From a bacterium (GTDB lineage Bacteria; SZUA-79; Acidulodesulfobacterales; Acidulodesulfobacteraceae): a stretch of 64,000 nucleotides of DNA. The position numbers and the translations under genes were made by a program. This document shows, piece by piece, positions 20,745 to 29,807 of this stretch (the first letter of the stretch is position 1; each line of letters opens with the position of its first letter). Below the pieces are notes generated by a model, which saw nothing but the letters and a program-made list of their open reading frames with translations, was not told where the DNA came from and did no database searches. The stretch is from contig JAJYHI010000155.1 of the NCBI GenBank assembly GCA_021784835.1, positions 22,990-86,989 of the forward strand, written 5' to 3'.

Positions 20745-21223
20745 TTAAACTAACTTATCGATATATGGGGATAAAAATTTGCCTGCTTTAAGGAAATAAG
20801 GAAAAAAACTTTTTGATTTATAATATCCGAAACGCTTATTTACCGCCGGAAACGTAAAAAGAAAATATAAGACTAAACCTATTAATAAAAAAGCTTTGAT
20901 ACCGGCAAAAAAAAACCGCTTATTCTGTTGCAAAGCCCCAATTTAAGCAAATTTACAATCTTGGTTATCATAAGCGAAATTACTGCAAAGATAATTATAA
21001 TGAATATGAATGCGCCGGCAAAAATTACGATTCTGCCTATTTCTTTATCATGGATTACGTTAATATAATATGTGCTTTTTACTTTAGAGCTTATATATAA
21101 AGCTCCGAAATAAGCAAAAAAAACCCCCGCCAAAGATATAGCCTCTTTTATAAAGCCTCTAAAAAAGCCCCTTATCATAATTATGATAAATATAATTAAA
21201 AAGGCTATATCGATATAGCTCAT
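20745..21223 (-). pseudogene. cvpA: CvpA family membrane protein, frame interrupted in a homopolymer
   Basis: Two overlapping frames together make one CvpA-like protein of about 159 residues. The first (21223 to 20882) has membrane segments beginning 'MSYIDIAFLIIFIIIMIRG' and reaches 'LGLCNRISGFF'. The second (to 20745) continues with 'FFAGIKAFLLIGLVLYFLF', exactly where CvpA proteins continue. The break is at nine consecutive T on the minus strand (A at 20907-20915); one more T joins the frames without loss. It may be a sequencing error, a real mutation, or slippage producing a full-length product. CvpA is an inner-membrane protein of poorly defined role. It follows rpsU by 9 bases. Confidence 0.75.
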
Positions 21224-21232
21224 AAAATTTTA

Positions 21233-21427
21233 TTAATAATTAAAATAGTTCTTTTTTGAGTTTCGTTTTCTTGAAGCCGCTGCCTTTTTCTTTTTCTTGA
21301 CGCTGGGTTTTTCGTAATGCTCTCTTTTTCTGATTTCAGAGAGAATTCCCGCTCTTTCGCAAGATTTTTTAAATCTTCTAAGCGCATTTTCAAAAGATTC
21401 GTTTTCTTTGATTTTTACGATCGACAA
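21233..21427 (-). CDS. rpsU: 30S ribosomal protein S21
   Basis: 64 residues, with the S21 signature '[20 protein letters not shown]' near 7-26 and a lysine/arginine-rich tail. S21 joins the small subunit late and assists initiation. The gene has an AGGAGG-like ribosome binding site and is the first gene of the rpsU-cvpA-dnaG-rpoD run. The 3' end is 9 bases from cvpA. Confidence 0.95.
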   Translation of the reverse strand: MSIVKIKENESFENALRRFKKSCERAGILSEIRKREHYEKPSVKKKKKAAASRKRNSKKNYFNY

Positions 21428-21480
21428 ACTTCTTTTCGCCTCCTTTGCAATTTAATATTTTATGTTGCATATTATATTAT

Positions 21481-21510
21481 AGTATCATATATTTTGTATT
21501 GCTTTGTCAA
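21481..21510 (-). promoter_or_regulatory. Predicted sigma70 promoter for rpsU operon
   Basis: On the minus strand, TTGACA (complement of 21505-21510) is followed 18 bases later by GATACT (complement of 21481-21486). The -35 is a perfect consensus match and the -10 matches 4 of 6. It lies about 55-80 bases upstream of rpsU in the gap after hisIE. It would drive rpsU-cvpA-dnaG-rpoD. Confidence 0.6.
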
Positions 21511-21520
21511 CCCATAAATT

Positions 21521-22291
21521 TTACCTCGATTTTTTTTCGTCCAATCCCGAAATACCTTCCCGCTTTTTCAATTCATTTATTATAGAAAAAAAATCTATTC
21601 CGGAATAAACCAGCATGACTATATAAAAAAACATTAAATCAGCGGATTCGTAAATTATCTTTTCCTTATCGCCGCTTATAACGGATAAAATAACCTCTAG
21701 AGATTCTTCCTGAAGCTTTTTCCCGATTTTTTCGGGTCCGGATTCCAGAAGTTTTGCCGTATAGGATTTTTCGTGGCCGGCATCCTTTCTGCCTGCGATG
21801 AGGTCGTATAATAATTTAAGCGAATAAAAAACATCTTTATCCCTGCCCGTATCTTGAGATGCGGCTTCCCGTTTATAAATATTTTTACGGCCGCCGGATA
21901 AACGGCTGTTCAGCTTTGAATAAAAACAGGTCTTGCGTCCGGTATGGCATGCCGGACCTTTCTGTATAACCTTAAGCAGGATGCTGTCGCTATCGCAATC
22001 AAAAAAAACTTCCTCCACTTCCTGTATATTGCCGGACGATTCCCCTTTTTTCCACAGTTTATTCCTCGAGCGGGAAAAATAATGCGCGTAACCGGTTTCC
22101 ACAGTTTTCCTAAGCGCTTCTTCGTTCATAAAAGCAAGCATTAAAATTTCTTTGGAATAATAATCCTGAGCTACCGCCGGAATCAATCCGTTAAGTTTGG
22201 AAAAATCGATTTTTTTTAAAAACGACGCAAGGGTTTCTTCGTCAAAAACGTTAACTGTGATATCGCTTAAATTTTCTTCTTTTTTATCCAT
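21521..22291 (-). CDS. hisIE: Bifunctional phosphoribosyl-AMP cyclohydrolase / phosphoribosyl-ATP pyrophosphatase
   Basis: 256 residues from the ATG at 22289-22291; a TTG 18 bases upstream is an alternative start. The HisI domain has '[13 protein letters not shown]' and the metal-binding '[13 protein letters not shown]' with 'GPACHTG'. The HisE domain (from about residue 150) contains '[13 protein letters not shown]', an EExxE-like MazG-type motif. It catalyses steps 2 and 3 of histidine synthesis. It is the last gene of the his operon. Confidence 0.95.
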   Translation of the reverse strand: MDKKEENLSDITVNVFDEETLASFLKKIDFSKLNGLIPAVAQDYYSKEILMLAFMNEEALRKTVETGYAHYFSRSRNKLWKKGESSGNIQEVEEVFFDCDSDSILLKVIQKGPACHTGRKTCFYSKLNSRLSGGRKNIYKREAASQDTGRDKDVFYSLKLLYDLIAGRKDAGHEKSYTAKLLESGPEKIGKKLQEESLEVILSVISGDKEKIIYESADLMFFYIVMLVYSGIDFFSIINELKKREGISGLDEKKSR

Positions 22292-22325
22292 AATTTCGCA
22301 AAATTTCAAAAAAATTTCGACCTTT

Positions 22326-23081
22326 TTACAATCTTACGTTTATACCTTTCGATTTTAAATACTTTTTTATATTTATGATGCCCGTTTCCTCGTAATGAAA
22401 TATCGATGCGGCAAGAGCGGCGCTTGCGTCCGCCTTTACAAATACTTCTTCCATGTCCGCCGCGTCCCTTGCGCCTCCCGAAGCTATCACCGGAATTTTT
22501 ACGCTGTTCACTACGGACGAGGTAAGGTCTATCTCGTATCCGTTTTTGGTTCCGTCCCTGTCCATGCTCGTCAGCAGTATCTCTCCGGCGCCGCGGTTAA
22601 ACGCTTCTTTTGCCCAATCCACCGCGTCTATTCCCGAATCTTTCCTTCCGCCATGGGTAAAAACGGAGTATCCGCCTCCCGCTTTTTTTGCGTCTATCGC
22701 TATTACTATCGTGGAAGAACCGAATTTTTTCGCTGCAAGGTCTATAAGCCTGGGGTTGAGAACGGCGGAGGTGTTGATTGAAACTTTATCCGCCCCGTTG
22801 TTCAGCAGATTTCTTATGTCTTCTATATCTGAGACCCCGCCGCCCACGCTGAAAGGGATAAAGATATTTTCCGAAATCTTTCTTACGAGTTCGAGAATGG
22901 TTTTCCTTCCCTCGTGAGATGCAGTAATATCCAAAAACATAAGCTCGTCGGCAAGCTCGCCGTCGTATCTTTTTGCAAGTTCGACGGGGTCGCCGGCGCT
23001 GCGCAGGCTTTCGAAATTTATTCCTTTTACGACTTCGTTGTTTTTAATATCCAAACAGGGTATTATTCTTTTAGCGAGCAT
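22326..23081 (-). CDS. hisF: Imidazole glycerol phosphate synthase cyclase subunit
   Basis: 251 residues, a standard TIM barrel. '[16 protein letters not shown]' at the start contains the catalytic Asp near residue 11, and 'SGGARD' near 204 is a phosphate-binding loop. With HisH it converts PRFAR and glutamine-derived ammonia into imidazole glycerol phosphate and AICAR. It lies between hisA (47-base gap) and hisIE (16-base gap). Confidence 0.97.
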   Translation of the reverse strand: MLAKRIIPCLDIKNNEVVKGINFESLRSAGDPVELAKRYDGELADELMFLDITASHEGRKTILELVRKISENIFIPFSVGGGVSDIEDIRNLLNNGADKVSINTSAVLNPRLIDLAAKKFGSSTIVIAIDAKKAGGGYSVFTHGGRKDSGIDAVDWAKEAFNRGAGEILLTSMDRDGTKNGYEIDLTSSVVNSVKIPVIASGGARDAADMEEVFVKADASAALAASIFHYEETGIINIKKYLKSKGINVRL

Positions 23082-23128
23082 AAAAAATTTATTGGATTAT
23101 ATTGTGCATCGTTACTTTTAATTTAAAT

Positions 23129-23851
23129 TTAATCCGCCAGAGCGTTAGCCGTTTTCAGGTCTATTCTTCCGTCGTAAAGGGCTTTGCCTATAATTACGCC
23201 TTTGAGGCATGAAAGATTTAATTCTCTAAGTTTAATAATGTCTTCAAAGGCAGAAACTCCGCCAGACGCAATAAGGCTTACGTTAAATTTTTCAAGGTTG
23301 GATATCATTTCCAGATTGACCCCTGAAAGCATTCCGTCTTTTTTTATATCGGTAAATATAAAAGTTTCTATCCCGTAATCGTCCCTTAATTTTTCGACCG
23401 CATCGGCAAACGGCGTTTCTACGAATTCCCTCCAGCCGGAAACGGCAATCTTTCCTTCATATAAATCGATTCCGGCTATTATTTTACCCCTGTATTTTAA
23501 TAATGACGACTTTACGGAATTTCTATCTTTAAATAATACCGAGCCTAAAACGACGTATGATGCACCTGCGCCGAAATAGTTTTCTATCGTTTCGTCGTCC
23601 CTGATGCCGCCCCCGGCCTCGGCCGGAATTTTAAGGGCATTTATAATTTTGCTAATAATCTCGAAATTATGGGGGCATCCGGATTTCGCCCCGTCCAAAT
23701 CGACGAGATGAAGCCTTTTCGCTCCCTGCTCTTGCCATTTAAGCGCGGCTTCTATCGGCGAAAGCTCATACTCCTTCTTCGCGTCATAATCTCCCATGGA
23801 AAGCCTTACGCATTTTGAACCGAGTATATCGACCGCCGGTATTATAATCAT
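23129..23851 (-). CDS. hisA: ProFAR isomerase
   Basis: 240 residues, TIM barrel homologous to HisF. It begins 'MIIIPAVDILGSKCVRL' with the catalytic Asp near residue 8, has 'PAEAGGGIRD' near 76-85 and the second catalytic Asp in 'FTDIKKDGML'. It isomerises ProFAR to PRFAR. 'ASGGVSAFEDI' is the phosphate-binding loop. Located between hisH and hisF. Confidence 0.97.
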   Translation of the reverse strand: MIIIPAVDILGSKCVRLSMGDYDAKKEYELSPIEAALKWQEQGAKRLHLVDLDGAKSGCPHNFEIISKIINALKIPAEAGGGIRDDETIENYFGAGASYVVLGSVLFKDRNSVKSSLLKYRGKIIAGIDLYEGKIAVSGWREFVETPFADAVEKLRDDYGIETFIFTDIKKDGMLSGVNLEMISNLEKFNVSLIASGGVSAFEDIIKLRELNLSCLKGVIIGKALYDGRIDLKTANALAD

Positions 23852-23896
23852 AATCCCTTAAATATTATTTATTTATCGTAAATCGATTAAATTTAT

Positions 23897-24532
23897 TTAA
23901 CTCCCGATAAAATTTTCCAACAGCGCCAGCCCTTCCGTATGGCTTTTCTCCGGATGAAACTGGCACGCAAAAATGTTGCCCTTTTTTACGCAGGCGCTGA
24001 ATCTGACGTAATAATCGCAGAAGGCGGCGGTGATATCCTCCTCCGGCACGCAATAATATGAGTGGAGGAAATAAAAAAAAGAATTATTTTTTATTCCGTC
24101 AAACTCTTTTGCCTGACCCTCTATACATATATCGTTCCATCCTATATGAGGTATCAGGGGGACTTTTTTTTCGTCGAATTTTATTACTTTTCCTTTCAGT
24201 ATACCGAGGCCTTCGCTGTATCCGAACTCCTCGGAAGATTCAAACAAAAGCTGCATTCCAAGGCATATGCCCAAAAAATTCTTTCCTGCTTCGACAGCTT
24301 CTTTAACGGGTTCGGCTAAGCCTTTTTGCTTAAGGGTAAGCATGGCGTCTTTAAATCCGCCCACTCCCGGAAGTATGAGATGGGAGGAGCGTTCGATATC
24401 TTTATAATCGCCGGTGATTTTTGCGTCGAATCCCAAATAAGTAAAAGCGTTGCGCACGTTTTTCAGGTTTCCCATGCCGTAATCGATTATCGCTATTTTT
24501 TTTTCCGGTTTATCGAAATTATTAAGATTCAT
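23897..24532 (-). CDS. hisH: Imidazole glycerol phosphate synthase glutamine amidotransferase subunit
   Basis: 211 residues, class I GATase. The nucleophile Cys is in 'LGICLGMQLLFES' and the His-Glu pair in 'QFHPEKSHTEG' near the end. 'IDYGMGNLKNV' is the typical N-terminus. It supplies ammonia to HisF. It lies 8 bases downstream of the amidase gene. Confidence 0.96.
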   Translation of the reverse strand: MNLNNFDKPEKKIAIIDYGMGNLKNVRNAFTYLGFDAKITGDYKDIERSSHLILPGVGGFKDAMLTLKQKGLAEPVKEAVEAGKNFLGICLGMQLLFESSEEFGYSEGLGILKGKVIKFDEKKVPLIPHIGWNDICIEGQAKEFDGIKNNSFFYFLHSYYCVPEEDITAAFCDYYVRFSACVKKGNIFACQFHPEKSHTEGLALLENFIGS

Positions 24533-24540
24533 AAATATAT

Positions 24541-25572
24541 TTACCGCTTTTCTATAATAAAATATTTGTAAACCGCATTTGCTATCTCGTTTGCAATCAG
24601 CCGCCTGAACGTCGAAGAACCAAGAAGATGCTCCTCGTGCGGATTTGAAATAAAACCGTATTCTATTACCACTGCGGGCATCTTCGTAAACCTCAATACG
24701 TAAAGGTCGTCTCTTACGACGCCGTCGTATTTCAGATTTAAACGGGAAGAAACGCGGCGTTCCAGATAACTCGCGAACTTATATGAATTTCCGTGGAAGT
24801 AATAAACCGTAGTTCCGTAAAGATAAGGAACGACGACCGAATTGCAGTATAAGCCTATAAATAAATTTGCTCCGCTCCCGTTTGCCTGCTCCGCCCTCTG
24901 CTGCAAGCTTACGCTTATATTGGAAGCCCTGTCTATTTCCGCTTTTATGCCCTTGGCTTCCAAAAATTTTTTCAGTTTTAGCGCTACGCTAAGGTTGACG
25001 AAACTCTCCGGCAGTCCCATAGGGCCTATTCCCCCGGGGTCGTCGCCGCCGTGGCCGGCATCTATAAAAACGTTAAAATTCGCGCTTTTTACCCCTTTAA
25101 CGGCAAACGGCTTAATTTTGCCTAACGCGGCTTTTCCCCGCTTAAGCTCCGGCTTCTTCGAAACGTAAATAACGACTTTATAGCGGTTGTTGCCGAGGGC
25201 TACGGTTTTTACCGGCGGTCTCGCCGGTAAAGTTTGCCTTATAACTATATGGACTGAATATTTAGGGGCGGTGCTAAATTGAGAATACGAAACCGAAAAT
25301 ATTCCCTCAAAAGGCTTCTCTATTTTTTTTCCGCGGCCGTATAAAATCGAATGCCTGAAAGACAAAATAAAAAAATTTTTATTCCCGCTTTTAAATAAAA
25401 ATCCTTTATAAAAAGGGCGGCCTATTGTATCGACGCTTACGGTTCCGCCGGCGCCGTCTATATAAACGCCGGTAATTTTCGCCGCATCGCTGCCGTACGC
25501 GTAAACGCTTTCGGATACGGCGTTACCATAAAATAGCGCAAATAAGAGCAAAATAAAAAATATTTTCTTCAT
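24541..25572 (-). CDS. N-acetylmuramoyl-L-alanine amidase (AMIN + Amidase_3) with altered zinc site
   Basis: 343 residues from the ATG at 25570-25572, chosen because it gives a clean signal peptide ('MKKIFFILLLFALFYGNA'). An AMIN-like domain (about 30-140) would bind cell wall. The Amidase_3 domain (about 166-340) has the first zinc His in 'DAGHGGDDPG' (His174), Glu189 and the catalytic Glu304 in 'VVIEYGF'. The third ligand, normally His in 'SIHAN', is replaced: 'IGLYCNS' has Tyr242. Activity is therefore uncertain. It interrupts the his operon between hisB and hisH, with 8 bases to hisH. Confidence 0.85.
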   Translation of the reverse strand: MKKIFFILLLFALFYGNAVSESVYAYGSDAAKITGVYIDGAGGTVSVDTIGRPFYKGFLFKSGNKNFFILSFRHSILYGRGKKIEKPFEGIFSVSYSQFSTAPKYSVHIVIRQTLPARPPVKTVALGNNRYKVVIYVSKKPELKRGKAALGKIKPFAVKGVKSANFNVFIDAGHGGDDPGGIGPMGLPESFVNLSVALKLKKFLEAKGIKAEIDRASNISVSLQQRAEQANGSGANLFIGLYCNSVVVPYLYGTTVYYFHGNSYKFASYLERRVSSRLNLKYDGVVRDDLYVLRFTKMPAVVIEYGFISNPHEEHLLGSSTFRRLIANEIANAVYKYFIIEKR

Positions 25573-25621
25573 GCTGCCGCAATCCTCATAAACAAAAATA
25601 ATAGAATAGATTTTATATTTT

Positions 25622-26482
25622 TTAAATACTGCCTTTTGTGGACGGCACCCCGTAATTGCCGTCAATCTTAAGTGCATCGGCTATGGCTCTGCCGGCCGAT
25701 TTGAATATCGCCTCGACGATATGGTGCATGTTTGAGCCGTACATTACGTTTATATGCAGAGTCATCAAGGCATTTTTACTTAACGCATCAAAAAATATAC
25801 TCACGTAATCGTAAAAAAACTTTTCTGCCATTATTTCGCCCGCAGTTCCGTAATTATTATATATTCTGGCCTGAATTTCTTTATACAGCTGTTCTCTGGT
25901 TATAGACTCGTTGCCCTTGTTTTTTTTAAGCACGGAATCTATTATATTTTTGTCCCGTTTCAACGCGTTCAGCAGGGAACTTACCGGGTCTTCGCCTTGC
26001 TCCAGAGGTTTAGGCGCCGAAGCGATTAAACCTCTGGCCCGCTTTCCGGAGCTTTCTTCCCCGTTTTTATTATAAACGAAAAAAGACCTGCCGCAAAAAT
26101 CGACCGATGCCTCCGCCCGCGCTTCCGTCTGCACAAGAGCTTCATCCATGGGAACAGACGCAAAACCGAACCTTCTGATTCCATTTTTATCGCCGGATAA
26201 TTCTTTTAGGGCGCCGCCTATGACGATACCCGCGTCTTCGACCAAGTGGTGAAAATCGACCTCTATGTCCCCCTTTGCGTTAAGAGCAGTATCGAAACGG
26301 GAATGCTTTGAAAACTGTTCGAGCATATGATTAAAAAACGGTATGCCCGTGTTTATATCGTATATTCCTTTCCCGTCGAGATTTAACGAGAGTTTTATAT
26401 CGGTTTCGGTTGTTTTTCTGGTAAAATTGCCTTTTCGTTCCCTGCGGCGGGATTGCTCCGCCACGGTATTCTTATTTTTCAC
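25622..26482 (-). CDS. hisB: Imidazoleglycerol-phosphate dehydratase with an internal insertion
   Basis: 286 residues, against about 195-200 for monofunctional HisB. The metal-binding signatures are intact: 'GIPFFNHMLEQFSKHS' near 46-61, 'DFHHLVEDAGI' near 76-86 and 'NMHHIVEAIFKSAGRA' near 251-266. The extra length lies between about 137 and 218, in place of the short link before 'EKFFYDYVSIFFDALS'. It dehydrates imidazole glycerol phosphate. There is no phosphatase domain, so histidinol phosphatase must be encoded elsewhere. Confidence 0.92.
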   Translation of the reverse strand: MKNKNTVAEQSRRRERKGNFTRKTTETDIKLSLNLDGKGIYDINTGIPFFNHMLEQFSKHSRFDTALNAKGDIEVDFHHLVEDAGIVIGGALKELSGDKNGIRRFGFASVPMDEALVQTEARAEASVDFCGRSFFVYNKNGEESSGKRARGLIASAPKPLEQGEDPVSSLLNALKRDKNIIDSVLKKNKGNESITREQLYKEIQARIYNNYGTAGEIMAEKFFYDYVSIFFDALSKNALMTLHINVMYGSNMHHIVEAIFKSAGRAIADALKIDGNYGVPSTKGSI

Positions 26483-26590
26483 TTTAGATTTTTCCGTTTA
26501 TTTGCAGAATGCAATATAAAAATTATACAACATTAATAAAAAAATTTGAATAGATTTGAATGGAAAACGAAATGCGGATTAAGGGATAAA

Positions 26591-27670
26591 TTATAGGCTC
26601 GCCGTAAAATTCTTAAAATAATCTATTAATTTTTTATTTTCAGAGGGCGTACCGACGGTTATTCTATAAAATAACTCCATTTCTCCGGTAAAACTTCTAA
26701 TAATGATTTTATTTCTTTCAAGAAACCGATTAAATTTGTTTTTTAATTTATTATCTTTAAGTTTTATTAAAATAAAATTGGCATCGGAAGGATAGGCAAA
26801 GATAAAATCCAATTTATTTAATGCCGAATACAGTTTATCCCTCTGGCCGACCGTCTTTTTTATGTTTTTCTCGAATTCGCCAAAATTATTTAAAAAAAAT
26901 TCGATAGAACTTAACGTCAGGGAATTAATATTAAAAGGCAGTTTTATTTTTTTAAACTCTCCTATAAGCTTATCGCCGGCAAAAAGCATCCCGAACCGCA
27001 GTCCGGCAAGTCCAATCTTGGAAAATGTCCTTAGGACTATAAGGTTTTCGTATTCCGGTATATATTTTATGAAAGACTCCGCATCAGAAAAATATATATA
27101 AGCCTCATCGACTACGACTATATTGTTTTTGTTTTTAAGAAGGCTTTTCATAATATCGCGGTCGAAATGATTTCCGGTGGGATTATTCGGATAGCTGAAA
27201 AAATATATACTGCTGCCGGCATTCTTGTCTGCGCCGGTATTTTTAGGCAGGTCGAAAGATTTTCCGTTAAGCGGTATGCGGTTGGTCTTTAAGTCGTTGT
27301 ATCTTGCGATGATATCGTACATCGAAAAAGACGGCGACGGAATATTCACGGAAACATCTTTTTTAAGGCTGAGCAGGATAATAGAAATAAGTTCGTCGGA
27401 ACCGTTGCCGAACATAAAATTTTTAGCCGGCGTTTTATAAAAAGCTTCTAACGATTTAATAAGATTTTTTGAACCTGAATCCGGATAGAGATTTATAAGA
27501 GTGTCTTTTATAAAATTTGCGTATCTTCGCTTAACATTTTTGCCTAGGGTATAATTGGACTCGTTGGCGTCTAGCTTTAATGTTCCCTGGGCGTCAAGTT
27601 CGTTTACTTTGTAGGCTTGGAGACCGATAACGCTGTTTTTAATGAAATTTTCTATTTTTATCGAAGGCAT
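26591..27670 (-). CDS. hisC: Histidinol-phosphate aminotransferase
   Basis: 359 residues, fold-type I PLP enzyme. 'NESNYTLG' near 36, 'FGNGSDELI' near 88 and the PLP-lysine region 'TFSKIGLAGLRFGML' near 216-230 are the HisC signatures. It transfers an amino group to imidazole acetol phosphate. It lies 50 bases downstream of hisD and 108 bases upstream of hisB. Confidence 0.95.
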   Translation of the reverse strand: MPSIKIENFIKNSVIGLQAYKVNELDAQGTLKLDANESNYTLGKNVKRRYANFIKDTLINLYPDSGSKNLIKSLEAFYKTPAKNFMFGNGSDELISIILLSLKKDVSVNIPSPSFSMYDIIARYNDLKTNRIPLNGKSFDLPKNTGADKNAGSSIYFFSYPNNPTGNHFDRDIMKSLLKNKNNIVVVDEAYIYFSDAESFIKYIPEYENLIVLRTFSKIGLAGLRFGMLFAGDKLIGEFKKIKLPFNINSLTLSSIEFFLNNFGEFEKNIKKTVGQRDKLYSALNKLDFIFAYPSDANFILIKLKDNKLKNKFNRFLERNKIIIRSFTGEMELFYRITVGTPSENKKLIDYFKNFTASL

Positions 27671-27720
27671 AAATAATCTTCCTTTTATTTATGTAAATAT
27701 ATAAATCCTGCGCTATTAAA

Positions 27721-29022
27721 TCATAGCTTTTTTTTTAGATTTCTAACGCGAAAACTAACCGATTTGCCGTGGGCTCCAAGCCCTTCCGCTTCCGAAAAAA
27801 ATTTGACGTCGGAAGCGCTTTTCGATAAAAATTCCGGACTCGAGGAAATAACGCTCGTTCTTTTAAGGAAAGACAGCGTATCTAACGGCGAAAAAAATCT
27901 GGCGGTGCCGCCCGTCGGCAGGACATGGCTAGGGCCGGCAACATAATCTCCTATCGCTTCCGGAGTATTGCCGCCAAGAAACACGGCTCCGGCGTTTTTT
28001 ATCAAAAAAAGCTTCTCGAAAGGGTCCTTTACGTAAAGTTCCAAATGTTCCGGCGCAAGCTCGTTGGCAAGCTCTATGGATTCGTTTACCGAGCACGTTA
28101 AAACTAATGAAGCGTTAGAATCTATGGACTTTTTTATTATGTCTTTCCTGTTCTCTTTTTTAATCAGCGCGGGTAAAACTCGCCCGACCTCTTTTATTAG
28201 TTTCGCCGAATTGCTTATAAGCGTCGAAACCGCCATTTCATCATGTTCCGCCTGGCTTAGCATATCTATCGCGGCAAGTTCCGGGTCGGCAAATTCATCG
28301 CATATTATCGCAATCTCGCTGGGCCCCGCAATCATATCTATATCTACGTCGCCGTAAACCATTTTCTTTGCCGTCGCAACGTATATATTGCCCGGACCGG
28401 CTATCTTATCCGCCCGCGGTATGGTTTCCGTGCCGTAAGCAAGAGCAAATATGGCGTGAGGGCCCCCTATTTTAAATATTTTTTTTATGCCGCATAAAAC
28501 TGCCGCCGCAAGCACGTAATAGCTCAGTTTATCCGACGGGGGGGTAACCATGATTATCTCATTTACCCCAGCCGCCGATGCGGGAACGGCATTCATAATA
28601 ACGGAAGACGGATAGCTTGCTTTTCCGCCCGGAACGTATATGCCGGCTCTTTTCAGCGGCGCTACGAGCTGTCCGGTTATAAGCCCGTCTTCGCTGCGCG
28701 AAAACCATGTTTGGAGCTTCTGCTTGGAATGATAGCCGTAAACTCTTTCTATCGTGTCTTCTATGCTTTTTCGTTCATTTTTAGTCAGCGATTTTAAGGC
28801 TTTTTGCTTATCTTCTTCTTTAATTAAAAAATCCTGCGGGTCAAGTTTAATTTTATCGAATTTTTCGGTATAAAACGATAACGCTTCGTCGCCCTTCGCT
28901 ATAACGGCGGAGCGTATGATTTTAAGCTCATGCTGAATTTTATCGGAGAAATCGAACTGTCCGAGCCTTCTTTTTTTTAAAAATTCGCTAAAACCGCCTT
29001 TTTTGGAATCGAAGACCTGCAT
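27721..29022 (-). CDS. hisD: Histidinol dehydrogenase
   Basis: 433 residues, a normal length. 'GTETIPRADKIAGPGN' and 'DMIAGPSEIAIICDE' near 230-246 are family signatures; 'QAEHDE' (near 262-267) supplies zinc-binding residues. It makes the last two oxidations to histidine. It starts 14 bases after the hisG stop. Confidence 0.97.
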   Translation of the reverse strand: MQVFDSKKGGFSEFLKKRRLGQFDFSDKIQHELKIIRSAVIAKGDEALSFYTEKFDKIKLDPQDFLIKEEDKQKALKSLTKNERKSIEDTIERVYGYHSKQKLQTWFSRSEDGLITGQLVAPLKRAGIYVPGGKASYPSSVIMNAVPASAAGVNEIIMVTPPSDKLSYYVLAAAVLCGIKKIFKIGGPHAIFALAYGTETIPRADKIAGPGNIYVATAKKMVYGDVDIDMIAGPSEIAIICDEFADPELAAIDMLSQAEHDEMAVSTLISNSAKLIKEVGRVLPALIKKENRKDIIKKSIDSNASLVLTCSVNESIELANELAPEHLELYVKDPFEKLFLIKNAGAVFLGGNTPEAIGDYVAGPSHVLPTGGTARFFSPLDTLSFLKRTSVISSSPEFLSKSASDVKFFSEAEGLGAHGKSVSFRVRNLKKKL

Positions 29023-29036
29023 TTCGTATCTGCTCC

Positions 29037-29741
29037 CTAAAGTTTTTTACGAATTTTTTTTTCCGGCAGCGGTTCGTTTTGAATCGCTTTTTTTAAATTA
29101 TTTATAAGGAAGGAAATCTCTTCGGGATTAATTTTAAGGCTTGCCCTGTTAACGATAAGCCTCGACGTTACAAGAGCCACGTCTTCGATAGGAATAAGAT
29201 TATTCTGCTTTAATGTTTCTCCGGTCGAAACTAGGTCTACGATAAGGTCGCATAGCCCCGATACGGGGGCAAGCTCTACGTTGCCGTACAGCTTTATAAT
29301 CTGGACGTTGGAAACGCCCTTCTTATTGAAAAATTCCCGCGCTATGCGGACGTATTTCGTAGCAATGCGGAGATTTGCCTTTGAATAATGCATGGCATCG
29401 CCGGATAAGCCTTTCTTGGCCGCCGCTACGATTTTACATCTGCCTATTCCCAAATCTAAAGGCTCGTAAACATTTTTAGGTTTTTCGAGCAAGACGTCCT
29501 TGCCGGAAATACCCGCATCCGCCGCCCCGTATTCCACAAAAGTGGGAACGTCCCACGGCTTGACTATAAGAAGGTTGACGCCGTCGTCTTCGTATTCGAA
29601 AATCAGCCTCCTTGAATCGTAATCGGAGTCTGGATGTTTGATATATCCGGATTTTCTTAAAAGGTCGAGTCCTTCCGTAAGGATTCTGCCTTTAGGCACC
29701 GCTATTTTAAGTTTTTTATTTTTATTACGTTTAATTTTCAT
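29037..29741 (-). CDS. hisG: ATP phosphoribosyltransferase, short form
   Basis: 234 residues. It starts 'KIAVPKGRILTEGLDLLRK' and has the PRPP-loop region 'LCDLIVDLVSTGETLKQN' near 169-186. It is the first histidine enzyme. Long HisG (about 290 residues) has a C-terminal regulatory domain that is missing here, so this is the short type that normally requires HisZ for activity and feedback control; hisZ is not in this window. It heads the his gene run, 66 bases after murA. Confidence 0.95.
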   Translation of the reverse strand: MKIKRNKNKKLKIAVPKGRILTEGLDLLRKSGYIKHPDSDYDSRRLIFEYEDDGVNLLIVKPWDVPTFVEYGAADAGISGKDVLLEKPKNVYEPLDLGIGRCKIVAAAKKGLSGDAMHYSKANLRIATKYVRIAREFFNKKGVSNVQIIKLYGNVELAPVSGLCDLIVDLVSTGETLKQNNLIPIEDVALVTSRLIVNRASLKINPEEISFLINNLKKAIQNEPLPEKKIRKKL

Positions 29742-29807
29742 TTTATTTTATCGTTGCGGGTAGCGGGTGCCGGCCGCGTCTTTTTTGCGGCCATGCCGGC
29801 TTAACGG

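Noticed and set aside
25573..25677. Longer amidase start
   Set aside because: It overlaps the hisB 3' end and hides the signal peptide; ATG 25572 gives a proper one.
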